Assembly: GCA_037179385.1 (NCBI GenBank)
Contig: CM074179.1
Coordinates: 73,831,719 to 73,895,718 of the forward strand
From: Holothuria scabra
Taxonomy: Eukaryota > Echinodermata > Holothuroidea > Aspidochirotida > Holothuriidae
Direction: 5' to 3'
Length of the DNA stretch: 64,000 nt
Shown: positions 24,091 through 36,624 of the stretch, piece after piece
Position numbering within the stretch: the first letter of the stretch is position 1
Layout: every line of letters starts with the position of its first letter
Translations under genes and position numbers: made by a program
Notes under the pieces: generated by a model
Databases searched by the model: none
What the model was told of the DNA's origin: nothing
What the model saw: only the letters and a program-made list of their open reading frames with translations

Positions 24091-26335
24091 AGCCGACATT
24101 CATATCTTCAGACAGTTTCTGTTTTCCCAACCTACTTACTTCTTGCCCTCCCACAGCTATTTAATGTCCTTCCAAATCCAGACATAAATGTCTCAGTGAA
24201 TACCCTAATGAGAACGAAATGCCCTAACGTGTAATCGGAGCACATGTTATGGAAAATGGGCTAACTGCATTTTTCTAATTTGAATGTCAGTCAAAGAGGT
24301 GTCTCAATTGAAAAAAATTGGTACACCCCAGTTAATATTGTGGTTTGGGTTGGTTGGCAAAATGACAGCCTGTAATTATTTTTAACTTCTCAGTAACTAT
24401 GAGGTCATAAGTTCAGATGATTTCTATCAAAAAAGATTACATGGGAGGGACTCTGAACCACCCCTCCCTCAATTATACTTTCAGTATTAACATGTACAGG
24501 AGAAGGGTTTGGTCATCACAAAGGACCCACCTTAGATATTCCATACGGTTTCCAAACTTTTGAGGCACTAGTCATAGGGATACAAGCTAGTTCCCAAATA
24601 TTGGAAAATTTGTCTGCACTACTCAAAAAATTAAATATCACTTATCCAACCATTGTAACTTCTAAAGGTGGCAGACGACCTTACTGAACCGAAAGTAAAC
24701 CTAATGCATTCCTTGAAATGTGATTTTTGGAAGTAAAATGCAATCTACATTATGCAGAGGTGCATTTGTGGTTGTTTAGGGGGTTCATATGATGATTTTA
24801 CCTGAAATTGAGAAAAGAGCTGGGAATCCCTGATCTATCCGACATGACCTTCTGGAATCTGGTGTTTTCCTTGCTTAAACATGGATTTTTGTCAAACTTT
24901 TTCACAAAATTGTACATATTATCAAGATACAAAATTAAAATTTAAGAAAATTGTCAATTCAAAATTTAACAAATATAACCAATTCCCAACACAACCTTGA
25001 GAAAACCATAAAGAGGCCATTGAAGAAAAAAACCTCCAAATTCATTAACAGGCCTTCCCAGTTCATTTTCAACTCTGATTATTGGCAGTTGTGTTGAATC
25101 TTTTGACATGAAACTTGAACAGGCTTACAGACCGGAAGTAGCTAGGGTAATATTTTCATGCTTTGGGTCTTCCACCCTTGCAGGGTCACATTTTGCCCTC
25201 AAAGTGAAACCACCATCCTTTCTGTTTTGCTTTAACTTTAAATACATTTAACTTTCTGAAACTATGTAGCTGATCTAATGGAAGGCATGGTGCCAAGAAA
25301 AATCTAAAATGATGACCCACTTTGTGCAAGATTTTGAAAAGAAAAGGGAGGCAGAGTGGCTACTAGTCAGGGTAACACTTTCAACAGGGGTATGGGTGAA
25401 CAACTTTTTCATACCCCTCAACATCAGGGAGCAGATAGTGATAAAAGAAACTTCATGAACCGAAAAAGTTTGGTTCTTCATTCAGGAAAGAGAATGCTCA
25501 TCTTATATTCATTTTGTTGTGAATTCTAAGCTGATGGGAATCACTAATGGAAAATAACCTTCTTCTCATCAAAACAACATACCTGTTGCTTGATTCCGAT
25601 TCTTATCGAGATTTTTAGCATGTAAAATGATAACTACATAAGCTTCATATCTGTCCGAATGCCTCACCTTAGCATCATCAATGATAATCTTTGAAAATAT
25701 TCAGGATATTGGCTTTCAGAATAACAAAACTCCTAGGCATTAGCAGTGATATACATACTATTCTGGATGCTGTATAACAAGTATGTGTAACTAGGGGACT
25801 CTTTTCCATGTTTAATACAAGCCTTCTGGCTGAGATTATGTGAAGTATCTGTTCTTTTTATCCATTCTAGAATGGAGCCATACATGACTGACCAAATCCC
25901 AACAATGTAAAAGGTGTGAGGGCAGTGAGGTTGGTCACGTAATGTATCATGTAATGTATTTCATCCATTGAAAGGTCTTTCAATGGATAAAATAGCTTCC
26001 TCGGGAAGCAGTGAAAGTTTGGTTTCACCGAACGACCCTTTGCCAGAGGGTTGCGAGGACTTTAGAAAAAGTATAGTACCTGTGATTTAAAAATAGCACA
26101 GCATATTAAGTTAACCCTAAGATGACCAATGATACCAGAGCTGTACTAAATATGTATGTTTGAGCTTAATGCTTCTCTCTCATTTGAAGTAAAATATTAG
26201 TGCTATCTGATCTCTGATGCCGGCAAGGGGTATGAAAAGACCAAATGAGAACATGCCCTTGACAGAAGGGTTACTCTGACTAATGAGCTACCAATGAATG
26301 ACATATAGGTTGAATTTGATTTTTTAATGTTTAAA
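24091..26335. other. Spacer between convergent Harbinger genes
   Basis: 2.2 kb without a recognised gene. A short hairpin 'ccattgaaaggtctttcaatgg' type sequence lies at 25969-25990. Confidence 0.45.
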
Positions 26336-26671
26336 TCACAATTCTGGTAGCACCACTGAGCTGCACAGAGATTTTGTTTCTATTGACTGCATAACAGCCA
26401 ACATCTTTTTCTGCACATCCAAGGCTTGACGTTGGAGGTCTACCTTGGCTTTCTCCAACTTCAAGATCTCCTCTTGAAACTTGAGCTGCATTATTTCAGT
26501 GTCTCTCAAGAGAGCAGATGGCTGGTCTGACTGCCTTTGCATCTCTTGCAGTTCTTGGACTTGCTGCTGTAAGGCAGCGAGTGATGAAGTTGATGGTGTT
26601 GCTGTAGTTGGCAGTGGTAGTGGTGGTGGTGGTGCCTCTGATGATGCTTCATGGCTTTCTTGTGATGAACC
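26336..26671 (-). CDS. Harbinger Myb/SANT-like protein, last exon
   Basis: Minus-strand exon after acceptor ttttcttcttag, entering in phase 0, with stop at 26336-26338. It begins GSSQESHEASSEAPPPP, a low-complexity Ser/Pro stretch, then a long heptad-like helix (LQQQVQELQEMQRQ, then LKFQEEILKLEKAKVDLQRQ, then ALDVQKKMLAVMQS). This is a coiled coil typical of the C-terminus of Harbinger Myb-like and related MADF/SANT proteins, probably for dimerisation or transposase contact. No disruption is seen. Confidence 0.75.
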   Translation of the reverse strand, partial: GSSQESHEASSEAPPPPLPLPTTATPSTSSLAALQQQVQELQEMQRQSDQPSALLRDTEIMQLKFQEEILKLEKAKVDLQRQALDVQKKMLAVMQSIETKSLCSSVVLPEL

Positions 26672-27535
26672 CTAAGAAGAAAATGATTACAAAGGGTAAT
26701 TAATTTATGCTTAAAATGTTATTTGATACAACAAAATGGCACACAAAAAAAAAGTAAAAAATTTGTTGATAACTTAATTTGTACAGAAAGTTTGGGTCCA
26801 AAGCCCAAGATGTTGCCTTGAGGTCCACTTTATTAAATAACCAGAAAGCCAAAAGGCTTCCTTGCCGAAAGGAAGATTTGGAAATTTCACTTTTTGACCT
26901 CTGGTGACCTCATATAAAAATCTTGGAAATTCTTAGGGCATTCTACCTATTGATGGCTGAAGACCCCAGATGACCTTATTCGCCCCAAACAACCCCAGAT
27001 TGTTTGTAGACCATCCACATACAGTACCAATTATGAAATGCTTCAAAATTTTTGTGGCCTAGAGTAATGCTGAAGGAGGCAAATGTTTTGGAAAGAGGCA
27101 TTGGGAAATCTTTTTAGAGGGCAAAATGGGAGAAAGTGTAAATGGCAAACATCAAACTCTCCAGGTGACAACTTGCAAACGATTGAAAATTGATGCCAAA
27201 TACACAGTTTTTGCAGTGTAACTTGTGGTGACCTCAAATGACCTTCAACCTCAACCACAAACAACAGGGATCTTGTGCTCAACATGACAAATCTATATGC
27301 CAAATATGAAGTGCTGATTATTCCTATCTTGAAATAATGTGTTTGCAAGCAAAAGTGTCACAAAAAACACACACACATACCCCCCCCCCCCCCACTCACA
27401 AATGGCAACACAATCACATTCAGTTACCCTTGTGGGGTTTAATAGAGTTGATCCTATCTTATCTTACATAAATACCTTGCCTGCCCACAGCAAGTAATGA
27501 AATCGTCAATAATGCAAAATTAAATAACTTTTTAC
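26672..27535. other. Intron with a (CA)n-tailed interspersed repeat
   Basis: About 26790-27400 contains words such as 'gacctcaaatgacctt', 'ccaaatatgaagtgctgatt' and 'aaaagtgtcac', followed by (CA)n and a C run. A related copy lies at about 27950-28170. Class unknown (SINE or LINE tail). Confidence 0.55.
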
Positions 27536-27672
27536 CTGTGACATGTCTGGGGAAAATGTACCACTTGGATCTAATTCTGTACTTTTCCCCCTTATCCCTG
27601 TCAAAGATTCCCTTGCCATGACCTCCATACAGAGGTGCATGGATTTAGAAACATCAGGTTTTGGTCCACCTC
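27536..27672 (-). CDS. Harbinger Myb/SANT-like protein, exon 3 of those found
   Basis: The 137-bp minus-strand exon lies between acceptor tttgtag and donor gtaaaa, phase 1 to phase 0. It reads (G)GGPKPDVSKSMHLCMEV, then MARESLTGIRGKSTELDPSG, then TFSPDMSQ. This is a linker between the DNA-binding domain and the coiled coil. The Cys-free acidic/Ser-rich part resembles linkers of the family only generally. Phase continuity with both neighbours is exact. Confidence 0.7.
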
Positions 27673-28597
27673 CTACAAAAACAAGAACAATGGAAAAATT
27701 ATTCATAATGTGGCAACATTAAATTCAATCATGATACTTAGTTTGAAGATTGACTAATGTATCCATGGAACAAGACATTTTGCAAAGGGTGCCTGAAACT
27801 AAACCTATGCCACAAAATCACCGGAATGCAAAACTTCATTGAGGTTTCCATGATACATAAACGTTCCAGATCAAAAAAAAATGCCACCATGTAATTATGT
27901 GCTATATCTTCTCACTCAAATGTTGTACTAGCATGTCCAAAAAATAATTTTGTCATCCCAGATGACCCTTGAACTCCCCCCCCCCCCCCGCAGGACCATC
28001 TTTTCACCTGCCATAATGTGCATCCACATAAAACATGTGAATAACAATAGGGATCTTCCTCTTAATATGCAGAATCTATGTACCAAGATTGAAAAGTTTC
28101 AGACATTCATATCTTGGGAGATCTAACAGGCAAAGTGTCACAAACACACATGCATGCACACCCTTCATGACTGCATAGGTTTTTCGTATCATTGAAACCA
28201 AAAATCAATGTTCTCAACTGATGTATTTTACATGTGGGCTTACTTGCAACTGCAAAAAAAGTTTGCTTGTTACACTGAGTAGTAGCAGCTACAGTGCCTT
28301 CAAAATTTTTGTATCGGCAAGGGGGAGCGCGGTCGATATTAACCCTGCTTACTATCCAATACTGATGAAACGTGAAGGGCACCCTCTTTTTAATTCATTT
28401 AATAACAAATTGACACTACTAATTAAACTAAATATGCCAACAAAAAATTATCTAGGAAAACTTCAATTTCCTCCTGTGTCTTAATTTAATACCCCAACAG
28501 TTTGGAAAATACCAACTCAGACACCCCATACTTCTTTTGCAATAAAACCACTAGAAAACTGTACAGGTATATATAAAACATATCAGTTAAAATTTAC
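27673..28597. other. Intron with second (CA)n-tailed repeat copy
   Basis: About 27950-28170 repeats the 27100-27400 pattern with an internal C run (27976-27989). Confidence 0.55.
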
Positions 28598-28748
28598 CTG
28601 TTCGTCCAATTTCTCTGTGCAATTTCTTTGCTTTATCTTTCAAAGCAAACCATTGTTTCCTGACTTTCCTCCACTCTCTTTGCTTTCCTCCAACCTGGTT
28701 AATGGCATCGGCACATTTCTGCAAGTACCTGGCCTTCCTCTCCTCTAC
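28598..28748 (-). CDS. Harbinger Myb/SANT-like protein, DNA-binding exon
   Basis: The 151-bp minus-strand exon lies between acceptor cttctcgttcag and donor gtaaat, phase 0 to phase 1. It encodes VEERKARYLQKCADAINQVG, then GKQREWRKVRKQWFALKDKA, then KKLHREIGRTG. The Trp-spaced, basic three-helix pattern (W-RKV-KQWF-LK) is characteristic of Myb/SANT-like domains found in Harbinger partner proteins and in human NAIF1. It should bind the element's termini. The frame is open and no damaging change is seen. Confidence 0.8.
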
Positions 28749-29149
28749 CTGAACGAGAAGGTAAAAGGACTTGGCTAAATTACAAAAGGAGAAACTGGTG
28801 GGAATTACTGTACATAATTCACACTTTCCTTTCAAATTCAGGACCTGAAAAATTGGTTACAAAGGTCATGATGTATAAATAGACTAAATTTAAGTTCACA
28901 AAACAGTCATGGTGAACTGCCATATTCATTTCCACAGAACCACTGGGAAATAATCCAGCTGTGACAGGTCCAAAAGTCCTCGTTGTCTGTATGGTTTGAT
29001 GATGGCAGATCTTTTTCTTGACTGAAAACCAAAATTTTCCAAAGTCAGTTGATGGGATGAAATCCTGTACAAATTTCAGCCAGAAAGTTCATCCAAGAAA
29101 ATTAAGTTGGTAGATTGCCAAGTTGATTGTTGGTAATGAAATATTACTC
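28749..29149. other. Intron sequence left of the nested hAT
   Basis: Nothing recognised. Confidence 0.4.
29142..29149. repeat. 8-bp target-site duplication TATTACTC (left)
   Basis: Exact match to 31634-31641. Confidence 0.9.
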
Positions 29150-31633
29150 CAGGGGCGTAGCCAGGATTTTCTTGTGGGGGGGGGGGGGGGGCGGAGTCGA
29201 CTCATCGTCCCCAATCTTGACCGACAGGACTATCTAAGCGGAGCGCCACCATCGGTTGGCGCGGTGCGTGCAAGAAAATTTTTGGTTTTAGACCTCTCAG
29301 ATGGCAGGAAACGGCACTTCCCGAGTGTTCTAAGCAAGAATATGTTTAGTCCAACTTCGAAATTCTTCTTAATTGGAACACTTGACAATTATTGAGAGGC
29401 TGAACATACCTTTAGCCCAAACTTTTTCATTTTTCATCGCCGCCACTGGGGTGCCGCATTTTCTTGAGGGAGCGAAGCGCCCAAGTGAGGAGCCGAGCGA
29501 CCAAATGGGGAGAGGGTGTGGTTCTCCCCCTCCCGCCCCAAGGAGATTTTGCAATTTTACATAAAAATTGAGCGATCTGGTGAACACCTAAGTTGGAATT
29601 TTTGGACATTTTCAATCTTGTATCAATGTTTTCCTTATTCCCTCGAGAGTTAGCAGGGTTAGTGTGTGACTGTAAGAGGGTTACTCGGTACGAGTCAATG
29701 GGGCCCGAGGGAATTGTGTCGCACTGGAACAAAACAGCTACTCATAAGGTTTACATTTAGTTGGCTGAACCAGCGGAATTGACATTTTGCCCTGAAAAAT
29801 GCCAAAACTCCATTTAAATAAAAAAAAAAAAAAAAAAAGGTAGGAAAAAAATTAGGTATGGGCGGGACTAAGTACCAACCCCCTGACCACGGGCCTGTCT
29901 CCCTGGGTGTCACCTTCCCCTTTCGGAATGTTTTGCTGTCTCGAAGAGCTTAGATGCAATATGGTGCTATATTTTGTTCTTTTTATACTAGATTCCAGTG
30001 TTCTCAACAGGGGGTTTTAGAGGACCGACACGTCCTCCTAGTGAAATTGACCGCCCCTCCAAAATAGTTGCCCTCTCCAAAAAGTGCAGCTTCCATTTCC
30101 AGTTCATTGCTTCATTACACATATACAAGTCATAACTGGAAAAATGTGACTTCCCTCCAGGCTTGGCGCCAGGATTTGTCAGACGAAGGGCCACTGTCCG
30201 AACGGGGTGAGGGCAGGGTCGGTAGCGACCCAAGCCTCGACAGCCAGAATGCTGTCGATGAGTTGTTGAGGGAGGTTCGAAGAAAACCTGTGCACTATAC
30301 CTGCCATTTCGAGCCATATACGACATCAAATTTGTATCTGGTAGAGGAAGATATTTCCGCACTGATTTAACCGTGGAAAAGGGGGCAAAACTTTTGGGGG
30401 GTTAGTACACTAAAAAGAATCTGTACTTATTTAAATCTTATATAGGTCAATAAATTGTCCCGGCATTTGGGCCCTATCGGACACAAATTATATTGTACTT
30501 TCTTCTTCGAGTCAGTACCGCACGACTGGCACAAGAGATAATTAACTAAGTTTAGCGAAATGATATGAAATTCACGACATGAACATTAATCCATTTATTC
30601 TTCTTATTAATTTACATGAAAAGATGGGAGGGGTTTGTACTTTATTAGCTCTAGGTAACGGAACTGCGGAAGAGTGTGCAAAGTGTACCGAACATTTTGG
30701 GTTTTATCGCAGAAATAACTCTTGTGAAAGCCAAAGTAACTAAACCGACTATGAGAAGGCGACAGATCATCCTCGGCAGGGGGCGGGCCATGCCAGCGAC
30801 CACAAGTTCCGATAGCCCCTATGTCGAGGGGTGGTATGGAGGAGCCTAACTATCCCATGTCATAGCCTTGGACCCATTTTGCACAATGTTACTTAATATT
30901 TTAAAAGCCAAGTTAATGTTCTTTTGAGTCTGAATCTTGAAATTGCAAAGCGCTCGAAGCGCGCGAAATTTTTTGGTGGGCTTACAAAAATAACATAGCC
31001 TATGTAATCATTAAGAACAAAAAGAAAAAAAAAAAATTGAAACTGTAGGGGTTGTAGACCGTATCGGGATAACATACATTGTGTCAAAACCACCTGGAAT
31101 ACCCGCATAAAATAGCCAAACTATGCTCCGTGAGTGGCTCACCATCTGACCTATCACATGACACACACAAGAGAACAGCAACTAGGCTTTGTGATATGGG
31201 ATAAAATTTACGACCTCTGCATAACCTGAGTGTGTACTACCAGTTACTTAGTAAGGTTGAGAGGACTTTCTAGATATGTGGAATGAAAGTATAGAAAAAA
31301 CTGGAGTGAATCTACAGCGTGCGTAGCGCGCTGAAAAGTTGGGGTTCTTATTAGGGAAATTGTCCCTTAAGAGCAAAAAAAGGTACACCATCGGGGAGAC
31401 TAGTTGCCGTTGGGGACTGCATACTTTATCGTAACGACTAAGAGCCCGCCCCCCCCCCCCCCCGAAAGACTGTAAAAAATGCCCCCGATTCTCTCCCTCC
31501 TCTTGCCGTTTTATTTATTTTTTTTTATTTTATTTTTTTGGCTCCCCTTCATTTTTTCAACATCGCCCATCGCGTCCTCAAAATTTCTGTGGGGGGCGGA
31601 GTGCCCCCCTGCCCCCCGCTGGCTACGCTAGTG
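29150..31633 (+). mobile_element. Nested hAT element, 2.5 kb, in Myb-gene intron
   Basis: Left end CAGGGGCGTAGCCAG and right end (reverse complement) CACTAGCGTAGCCAG, with the perfect 8-bp duplication TATTACTC on both sides, identify a hAT insertion. G-rich (29177-29191) and C-rich (31446-31463) tracts lie near the ends. No hAT transposase was recognised in any frame, so it is non-autonomous or decayed. It contains a family-specific segment 'gcgccaccatcggttggcgc' shared with 9715-9900 and 62790-62890. It must be younger than the Harbinger. Confidence 0.92.
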
Positions 31634-31641
31634 TATTACTC
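31634..31641. repeat. 8-bp target-site duplication TATTACTC (right)
   Basis: Exact match to 29142-29149. Confidence 0.9.
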
Positions 31642-31820
31642 TCAACATAATAAAGAATACCTGAATTCAAGTCACATGGTCTGGGACTGGAAAACTGTTT
31701 GCAAACAATTCAACAAAACTTGTGGAAATACAAAAGAGAAGAGGGAAAGACTGGGTGAGGGAGAAAAAACCAAAAATTACAGCAGTTGAGCTGTTATGAA
31801 AACAAATTGTATGTACATAC

Positions 31821-31952
31821 TTTGTCATCACCGTGGCCTGGACGACCAGCTTTTCCCAGAAGCTGGGCTTTATGTTCCTGCACAAATTTCAAGAGCACAA
31901 ACTTTTCTTCCTCACTGAAATTGTGGCTTCTCTTCCCACCTCTATCATCAGT
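31821..31952 (-). CDS. Harbinger Myb/SANT-like protein, N-terminal exon
   Basis: The 132-bp minus-strand exon lies between acceptor ttttacag and donor gtatgt, phase 0 at both ends. It encodes TDDRGGKRSHNFSEEEKFVL, then LKFVQEHKAQLLGKAGRPGH, then GDDK. FSEEEKFVLLKFVQ is the first helix of a Myb/SANT-like DNA-binding domain and joins in frame to VEERKARYL of the next exon across the intron holding the hAT insertion. The initiator Met is not in this exon. A possible 5' exon ends at about 36625 (minus-strand donor after ataagcgaaag), but no in-frame ATG was found there. Confidence 0.75.
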
Positions 31953-34900
31953 CTGTAAAAACAAATATAGATCATTGTTAGGGTTGTCACCAACAGTTTT
32001 GAGAGCCAGTTTGTGATCACCATCAGGGGGAGACTCTTTGAAATTAAAGGGAAAGAGCAGTCACCCTAATCTTATTTTGAATTTGAAGGAACAGCTTAAT
32101 CTTGCTGAACAGATCAGCATGTTTAACCCTTGAGCAATTGTGAGTTTGATGTTAGTTGACCAACAGCTGTTGATAAACCGGTTTTTTCATTGTGAACTTA
32201 AATCAAACAATGATAGCAATTCCAGTCCAGGATGGTCCCTAATCCTCAACTATTATACTTGACCCCTTCATCTAATCCCTAGTCCACTTTGTACCCTGCA
32301 GAGGGATTTCTTCCCTACCATTCATGGTTTGAGTATTTATTGAATGTACAGTAGTTCCTCCCTTTCACAAAGGGTTAATCTTGTGGTATGGACTGTTCAA
32401 ATGTTAGCCTTGTGGTGCAGTTCTACTATAAGTAGGGCTGGTTTGGATATGAGAATGACTTCTAAACAGTCCTGACTTAAAAGGAAGTCTCACCAGCAGT
32501 AAGGGCTTACTAACTTGATTCAAACAGAATTGAGTCGACAGTCAACTAGGTAAGCTGATGTTTTTGGCACTTACGGTACCTCTCACGTAAAATCCTACTA
32601 CTAAAACTTCAATATTACACATGATTAACCAAGTAGTGTCTTTTAGTAAATTTTACAATTTTTTATTAAAAGGAGGAAAAATTGTCACATGACTCCCTAG
32701 AGCAAATCATGAGTACAGGACAGTTTACAACACTAACTCAAGTTGGAATGACTGCCTTTCCCCTTTCAGGGGCAACTTAGAGAGTTCACTAAATCTGTTC
32801 AAATTACATTTAGGCCTACAGGTCCAGAGTTGTCTAACCTTGTTCATAATTTACACAAAAATAGTTTGATTCAAAATACGGAAAAGAAACACGATTCTGC
32901 TTTATGAAAATGTAAGTATGATGTTAAAAATGTTACTTTAATGACCTGTGAAGAATAAAGATTTGAAATGAAAATAAAGTTACCGTTTCATTCTTCATAT
33001 ATAGTCATGGAGTCCTTAAAGTGCCTGCTTACAGTAATTTATGTCACCCTCATTCATGAAAGTATTGTGGATTACGAAACTGTGACTCCTACTGCTTATG
33101 CCTCCAAATTCATCAGGCCTAATAAACATGGGTGCTACTAGCCCTCATAATACATGGTTTTGGGGCTCTCTTCAATGACAATGGCAAAGAAAATTAGCCA
33201 GATGTTTGGCCTATGTTAGAATTAACAAAATGACCCAGCCCTAGATTAAATCAAAGCATCAGGCTTATGTTTGTCTTAAAAGGTCAGACCAAGACAACGG
33301 CCAAACATAAATCCTTGACTTCAACTTGTCAACAACTGTAATCAATACCATTAAGATGTCCATTCAAGCATTTGAAAATGGCCCCAAAGGTTGGCACTTG
33401 GTAGCAATTCATCCCAGATGAAACTAAAAAGGGGTATAACCCTTCAATGCACCATGAGTAATTTGATCCCATTTTGCCAGCACTTATTTGAACCCCTAAC
33501 AGTTGGGCTTCTATTGAACAAGAATGGTAATCAAAGCTGTTGTTCATTGAAGCAGCTAATTGGTGTAATGAGCCAGTGGTCAGGTACTTCAGTTTATTAG
33601 GGAATCACATGTTTTCCCCAAAAAACTGCTGTGGTCATGATTGCCTTAAAGGTTAATGGATCGCTACAGAGTTGAATCTGGGTCAATACAGTAGCCACAA
33701 TGTTTAGTGAGGACAAGGCTAGGCCTTCCTTAGGCTTAAAGTTAAGGCTATCACCTCAACATTCTTATTGCTTCATCATTGTCTTCAGGTGTAACAGTTA
33801 TTTTCTTGTCTGAGTACTTTTGGCCTTGGTATAGCCTAGCCTAAACATACAGTACGCCAGCCCAATTAATATTTAGGCTAGGCCTATTGTGAGCTGTAGC
33901 ATATCTAGGCCTAGCTGACCAGGCTTCAGACTTAGAGGGGTGGGGTGAGGGAACTAAGGGGTACTCTGTTTTGTTAAGGTGGGATGGGTGGATAGACGAT
34001 TAGTGGGGGAGAAGGCATTCCAAGGTTGACAAATGCTGTAATATCAAGGTTTTAAAGGTATGCGGAGTATAACTTAGTAACTTGAACTTGCAGTATGGTT
34101 ACTTAAGGCCTAGGACTCTAGGAGCACTTTCTTTACTTTATAGGCTTTGTTGAAAAGCAACACAAACCCAAAAGTCAAGCTGTATGCCTGGGGTTCTTAA
34201 TATGGAGCACTGTGAAGCTTGTCTCTTAACTGTATGCTAAAGGCTATAGACGATAACTTGAGGGGTATTTTCAGTACTTCTATAGCCATAAGATGTCAAC
34301 TTCAGCTAGAACAACTGTATTTGCCAGCAAATAGAGTTGTAAAAGTACAATATAATGTACAGAGTAAGAGGGTGCATTATTATTGTGAACACTTGACCCT
34401 GTTTGTCTGCCAAGGTCAAGTTGTTACATATGAATTTGAAAACAAAAGAAATTTGATGAAGGAAGTGTAAGGTCTAATCACTTTGTTTCATCTAGGAATT
34501 CTGAACTTGCTGGCAAGTACTGTACCTCAAAGCCATTGGAAAGTAATGGAATGTTGCTGACCGACACTCGGTTTGTACTTATAACAAAATGCACACAAGG
34601 CCTAAGCTAAAGGAAATAATACATTCCGTTCAATAACACTGGCAATACACACTAGGATATGCTGTTGTTGTCAATTGGGCCAATGAGGCTATTTTAAGTT
34701 TCTGATACACACTCAATAATAGCTGAAATCAGATGTTTCAGTTTCAACTTGTTTAGTCAAAGAACCAACAAATACATGTATGCAGACTCCTAGCTTTGAA
34801 CAGTTAAAGAGGGGCAGGGGGAAGTACAGCTGAAGGACACCTGTACGTGCAAAGGGTTGTGCACCATCTGTCAACTTCCTGAAGCCCCACATAGGTTTTA

Positions 34901-36624
34901 ACTGTATGCTTTCTTTACTTATGCTGAGATGTTAGCCTGCCACTTCACACCCAAATGACTACATTAGAGTCCATACAAGTGTTAGTATTGCAGTCATTGC
35001 ATTGGTATGATCTGTCTACTTTTTGAAGGCGGCACCCAGCAGAAGTTGAAAAGGGGCAGGGTAGGGGAGAAAGAGGCAAGGGGCAGAAATACCCTCACAT
35101 GAGGGCATTGTGACACTGAAGAGGGGAGGGTATGCTTCCCCTGTGAAACAATGAAGTTTGTGGTCTGACATTTGCATCCTTACATCTGCCAAGAATGATA
35201 TGTTATTGAAGAATCTTGGGCAAAAGCATTTAAGCCAATGTCATCTGGTTGTACTGTACATGGAGATCTATTCTTACACTGCACTTGAAAGACTGGTGAT
35301 GTGTCAGATTAAGTTGTCCAATCTGCACTCATACTGTAGCTGAACTTAGATGTTCACTGCTGTTGTTTAGAACATGAACCAACAAATATGCATCCTTATG
35401 CCTGCCAAGAATGATATCTTATTGCACATTCTTAAGCAAAAGCAATAGCAAATGCCATCTGGTGGGCCATGAAAATCTCTTGTTCCAAGGCTGGCACTGG
35501 ACAGATTGGTGACAGTCTATGAGAGAAAAAAAGTATTGTGTGAAACTCTTATTTGGTGAAAGAAGCACGGACCTAAATTCCCAAAATATTTAACGTCAGT
35601 ACTAGTGTGTACTTGACAATGGCCAATGACATGAACTTTTCTTGAATCTTCTGTAGAATAGTGTTTAGGTTATTGCGATCACTAAGAAGAATTAATGGTT
35701 AAAGGGCCAAACCTCTCACCCCAAACTACAGTTTTGGTACGGTGGTACCAAAAAGCTCAATTGGCTTAGCTCTTTGATTGACAGGTAGTTCGAACAATGC
35801 AGAGCACCAAAGCTTATGTTACACAGCATGAACATTACCTGAGAGTGTTTTAATTATACAGTATACATTGAGTTTTCCTTCACTCACCTTGAACAATAAA
35901 CTTAAATTATATCTGAATGAGGATGAATTTCAGACAATTGTGGGAGGGGCTTAGTTAAGAAGGTTAAGACAATTGGTACTGTTTGGGCCGAGAAAACTGG
36001 GCCTTTAAAAAGCAGCTATTGGACACACTGCAACAATTACACACTGAAAAAATCTGACTGCCCATGCTGGAAGTAAAACTAAGTGTAGCACCATTTTGCT
36101 GCTGTTGGTAGTGTCATTTTGCATTGACTGAGAGTTAGCCATAACAATTAACTGAGAGTTTGCCAACACAGTAGTAGTGTGTTTTGTAGAGTGCACGAGT
36201 ATATATTGTACCATAGTCATACACAAAGGAACACAAAGTCTGCAAGCTCTGTATTTTACTGCGTAGCTAGAACTGTTATCTTGTATGAACCTCTGTATTG
36301 TAAGAGCAAGTAGAAAACATGCACCGATCAGCCAAGCACTGTAGTTGATCGGGGATGCCATTAATACCAATACTGTAGTGCGACGCACAACAATAAAACC
36401 CCTTACCATAGCACAGGCTACCTAGGCCTACGGAGCTACGCAAACCGTACCCAAACACTTTTAGCAGCGTTTATGCCAGGGTTTGGAAATCAAGAAACTG
36501 GTGTTCCAATACTTTAACCCTACTCTCTAATGTTAAGGCATCTATTACTCCAACGATGCAGAAAATAGACAAAATTACAACATAAAAAATAGGAAGTTCA
36601 TAAAACGAGAGACATTTGATTACC
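31953..36624. other. Harbinger interior, presumed 5' intron of the Myb-like gene
   Basis: 4.7 kb without recognised exons. A diverged tandem duplication is visible (about 35160-35290 and 35380-35490, sharing 'tgccaagaatgatat' and 'atgccatctgg'). A 'taggcct' rich patch lies at 33830-33930. Whether all of this belongs to the original element or includes further insertions is unclear. Confidence 0.45.
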
